In this document: piece by piece, positions 27,656 through 28,524 of the stretch
How positions within the stretch are numbered: position 1 is the first letter of the stretch
Layout of the letters: each line of letters opens with the position of its first letter
NCBI GenBank assembly: GCA_050692915.1
Contig: JBOGVU010000028.1
Coordinates: 1-28,524 of the forward strand
DNA: 28,524 nt
DNA from: CALAEC01 sp050692915
GTDB taxonomy: Bacteria; Actinomycetota; UBA4738; CALAEC01
Direction of reading: 5' to 3'
Notes under the pieces: generated by a model
The model's database searches: none
Seen by the model: the letters and a program-made list of their open reading frames with translations, nothing else
What the model was told of the DNA's origin: nothing
Made by a program: the position numbers and the translations under genes

Positions 27656-28524
27656 TCGTTGTCCTTGATCTTCCCGATGGCCGTCCCATCGGCGATGGTC
27701 GCACCGGTAGGCGCGGACAGGACGACCTTGAGCTTCTCGTTCCTCTCGTCGAGGGTGTCGCCCTTGATCATCACCTTGACCACCTGGGACGTGGTGCCCG
27801 GGGCGAACGTCAGGGTGCCGCTGACCTTCTTGAAGTCCTTGGGCGCCTTGGCGGTCCCGTTCTTGGTGGTGAAGCTCACCGTCACGGGGCCAGTGGCCGC
27901 CTCCGACAGCACAACCTTGAACTTCATGGGCTTCTTCCCTGTGTCGGGCTCCTTCTTCTTGGCGTTGCCGATCGACACCGTCGGCGGCTGGGGCGGCGTG
28001 CTCACGGTAAATGACCGTGATGCCGGCGTCGGATCGGTGTTCATGGCCGGGTCCGTCGCCCGGACCTCGAACGTGTGGGCTCCGTCGGCCAGTGGCGCCG
28101 TGGTGTGCGGCGAGAGACAGGAGGCGAACGGGTCGGCGTCCACCCGGCAGCTGAACGTGGACCCGGGTTCGTCCGAAGTGAATTCGAACGTCGGGGTGGC
28201 GTCGCTGATGGGCCCGGACGGACCCGCGGTGATGGTCGTCTCGGGCGGGTCGGTGTCCACGGTGAAGGTGCGCGAGGCGGGGGTCGGGTCCTCGTTGGTG
28301 GCGGCGTCCTTCGCCTTGACCTCGAACGTGTGAGGCCCTTCGGCGAGCGTAGAGGTGGTGTGCGGTGAGGTGCAGGCCGCGAAGGGAGCCAAGTCCACCC
28401 GGCACGAGAAGGTCGACCCGGGCTCGTCGGAGGTGAATGTGAACGCCGGCGTTGAGTCATCCGTGGGACCGGACGGACCCGAGGTGATAGTCGTCTGGGG
28501 CGGGTCCGTGTCTCCCCCCACCGC
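27652..28524 (-). CDS. surface protein with Ig-like repeats and Calx-beta domain (partial)
   Basis: The frame is open to the right edge, so only the C-terminal 291 residues are seen and the true start lies outside. It holds two 85-residue Ig-like repeats, each starting DTDPP and containing TITSGPSGP-like and SDEPGSTFSCRVD blocks with a paired cysteine (FSCRVD and later AACTSP or ASCLSP) that may form a disulfide. A Calx-beta domain follows (TVSIGNAKKKEPD, FTTKNGTAKAPKDF, GTLTFAPGTTSQ, DERNEKLKVVLSAP) and ends at GKIKDND. Calx-beta domains often bind Ca2+ in adhesins. Such proteins are secreted, with repeats acting as spacers. The stop overlaps the stop of the XRE gene on the other strand. Function beyond adhesion or matrix binding is unknown. 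Confidence 0.85.
   Translation of the reverse strand, partial: AVGGDTDPPQTTITSGPSGPTDDSTPAFTFTSDEPGSTFSCRVDLAPFAACTSPHTTSTLAEGPHTFEVKAKDAATNEDPTPASRTFTVDTDPPETTITAGPSGPISDATPTFEFTSDEPGSTFSCRVDADPFASCLSPHTTAPLADGAHTFEVRATDPAMNTDPTPASRSFTVSTPPQPPTVSIGNAKKKEPDTGKKPMKFKVVLSEAATGPVTVSFTTKNGTAKAPKDFKKVSGTLTFAPGTTSQVVKVMIKGDTLDERNEKLKVVLSAPTGATIADGTAIGKIKDND
28003..28512 (-). repeat. tandem 255-bp repeats encoding Ig-like domains
   Basis: Two adjacent in-frame units, 28258-28512 and 28003-28257, encode closely similar 85-residue Ig-like domains. The nucleotide similarity is also high, most obviously in the SDEPGSTFSC segment. More copies may lie beyond the right edge. Confidence 0.85.

Overview
The window is GC-rich, densely coded bacterial chromosome, most likely from an uncultured actinomycete-type lineage (Actinomycetota). 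The basis is strong GC bias at third codon positions, frequent GTG starts, TANNNT-type -10 elements placed right at start codons, a zinc-ribbon/class III cyclase/AAA/TPR protein, a c-di-GMP-I riboswitch above a CAP-domain secreted protein, and tandem Ig-like repeats. This assignment is inference from gene content, not from a marker gene. I see no rRNA, tRNA, CRISPR, insertion sequence or phage gene.

Layout. 1-220: 3' end of a gene encoding a QDPEEP-repeat protein. 222-4121 (minus): apparent four-gene operon of a secreted zinc metallopeptidase, a metallo-beta-lactamase-fold hydrolase with a C-terminal zinc ribbon, an unknown 127-residue protein and a SAM methyltransferase. 4200-5318: MidA/NDUFAF7-type methyltransferase. 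5323-5986 (minus): VapBC-like toxin-antitoxin pair. 6071-9520: very large cyclase/ATPase/TPR regulator. 9525-12067: solitary nuoD divergent from a type II NADH dehydrogenase, closed by a strong hairpin. 12142-12750 (minus): CAP-domain secreted protein under a c-di-GMP-I (GEMM) riboswitch. 12816-13484 (minus): possible Fe(II)/2OG oxygenase-like protein. 13617-23658: signalling island with a membrane hybrid histidine kinase, a PAS-GGDEF-EAL protein with a single-domain response regulator, a five-PAS NarL-class histidine kinase, and a receiver-histidine kinase fusion. 23676-26848: selA-selB. 26960-27655: XRE regulator fused to a degenerate nucleotidyltransferase-like domain. 27652-28524 (minus, partial): surface protein with Ig-like repeats and a Calx-beta domain.

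How it fits together. The most interesting region is about 12.1-23.7 kb. Kinases and receivers are clustered with one apparently intact bifunctional c-di-GMP enzyme, and a c-di-GMP riboswitch lies about 1 kb away on the other side. No DNA-binding output domain is visible in the cluster, so c-di-GMP is the only recognisable output, and the riboswitch-controlled secreted CAP protein is a plausible local target. The GGDEF-EAL protein and the neighbouring kinase carry nearly the same three-PAS sensory block in opposite orientation, which suggests duplication and re-pairing of one sensor with two outputs. The respiration genes (orphan NuoD, NDH-2, MidA-like methyltransferase) and the selenocysteine genes are ordinary housekeeping neighbours, although the NuoD has an unusual residue at its quinone site.
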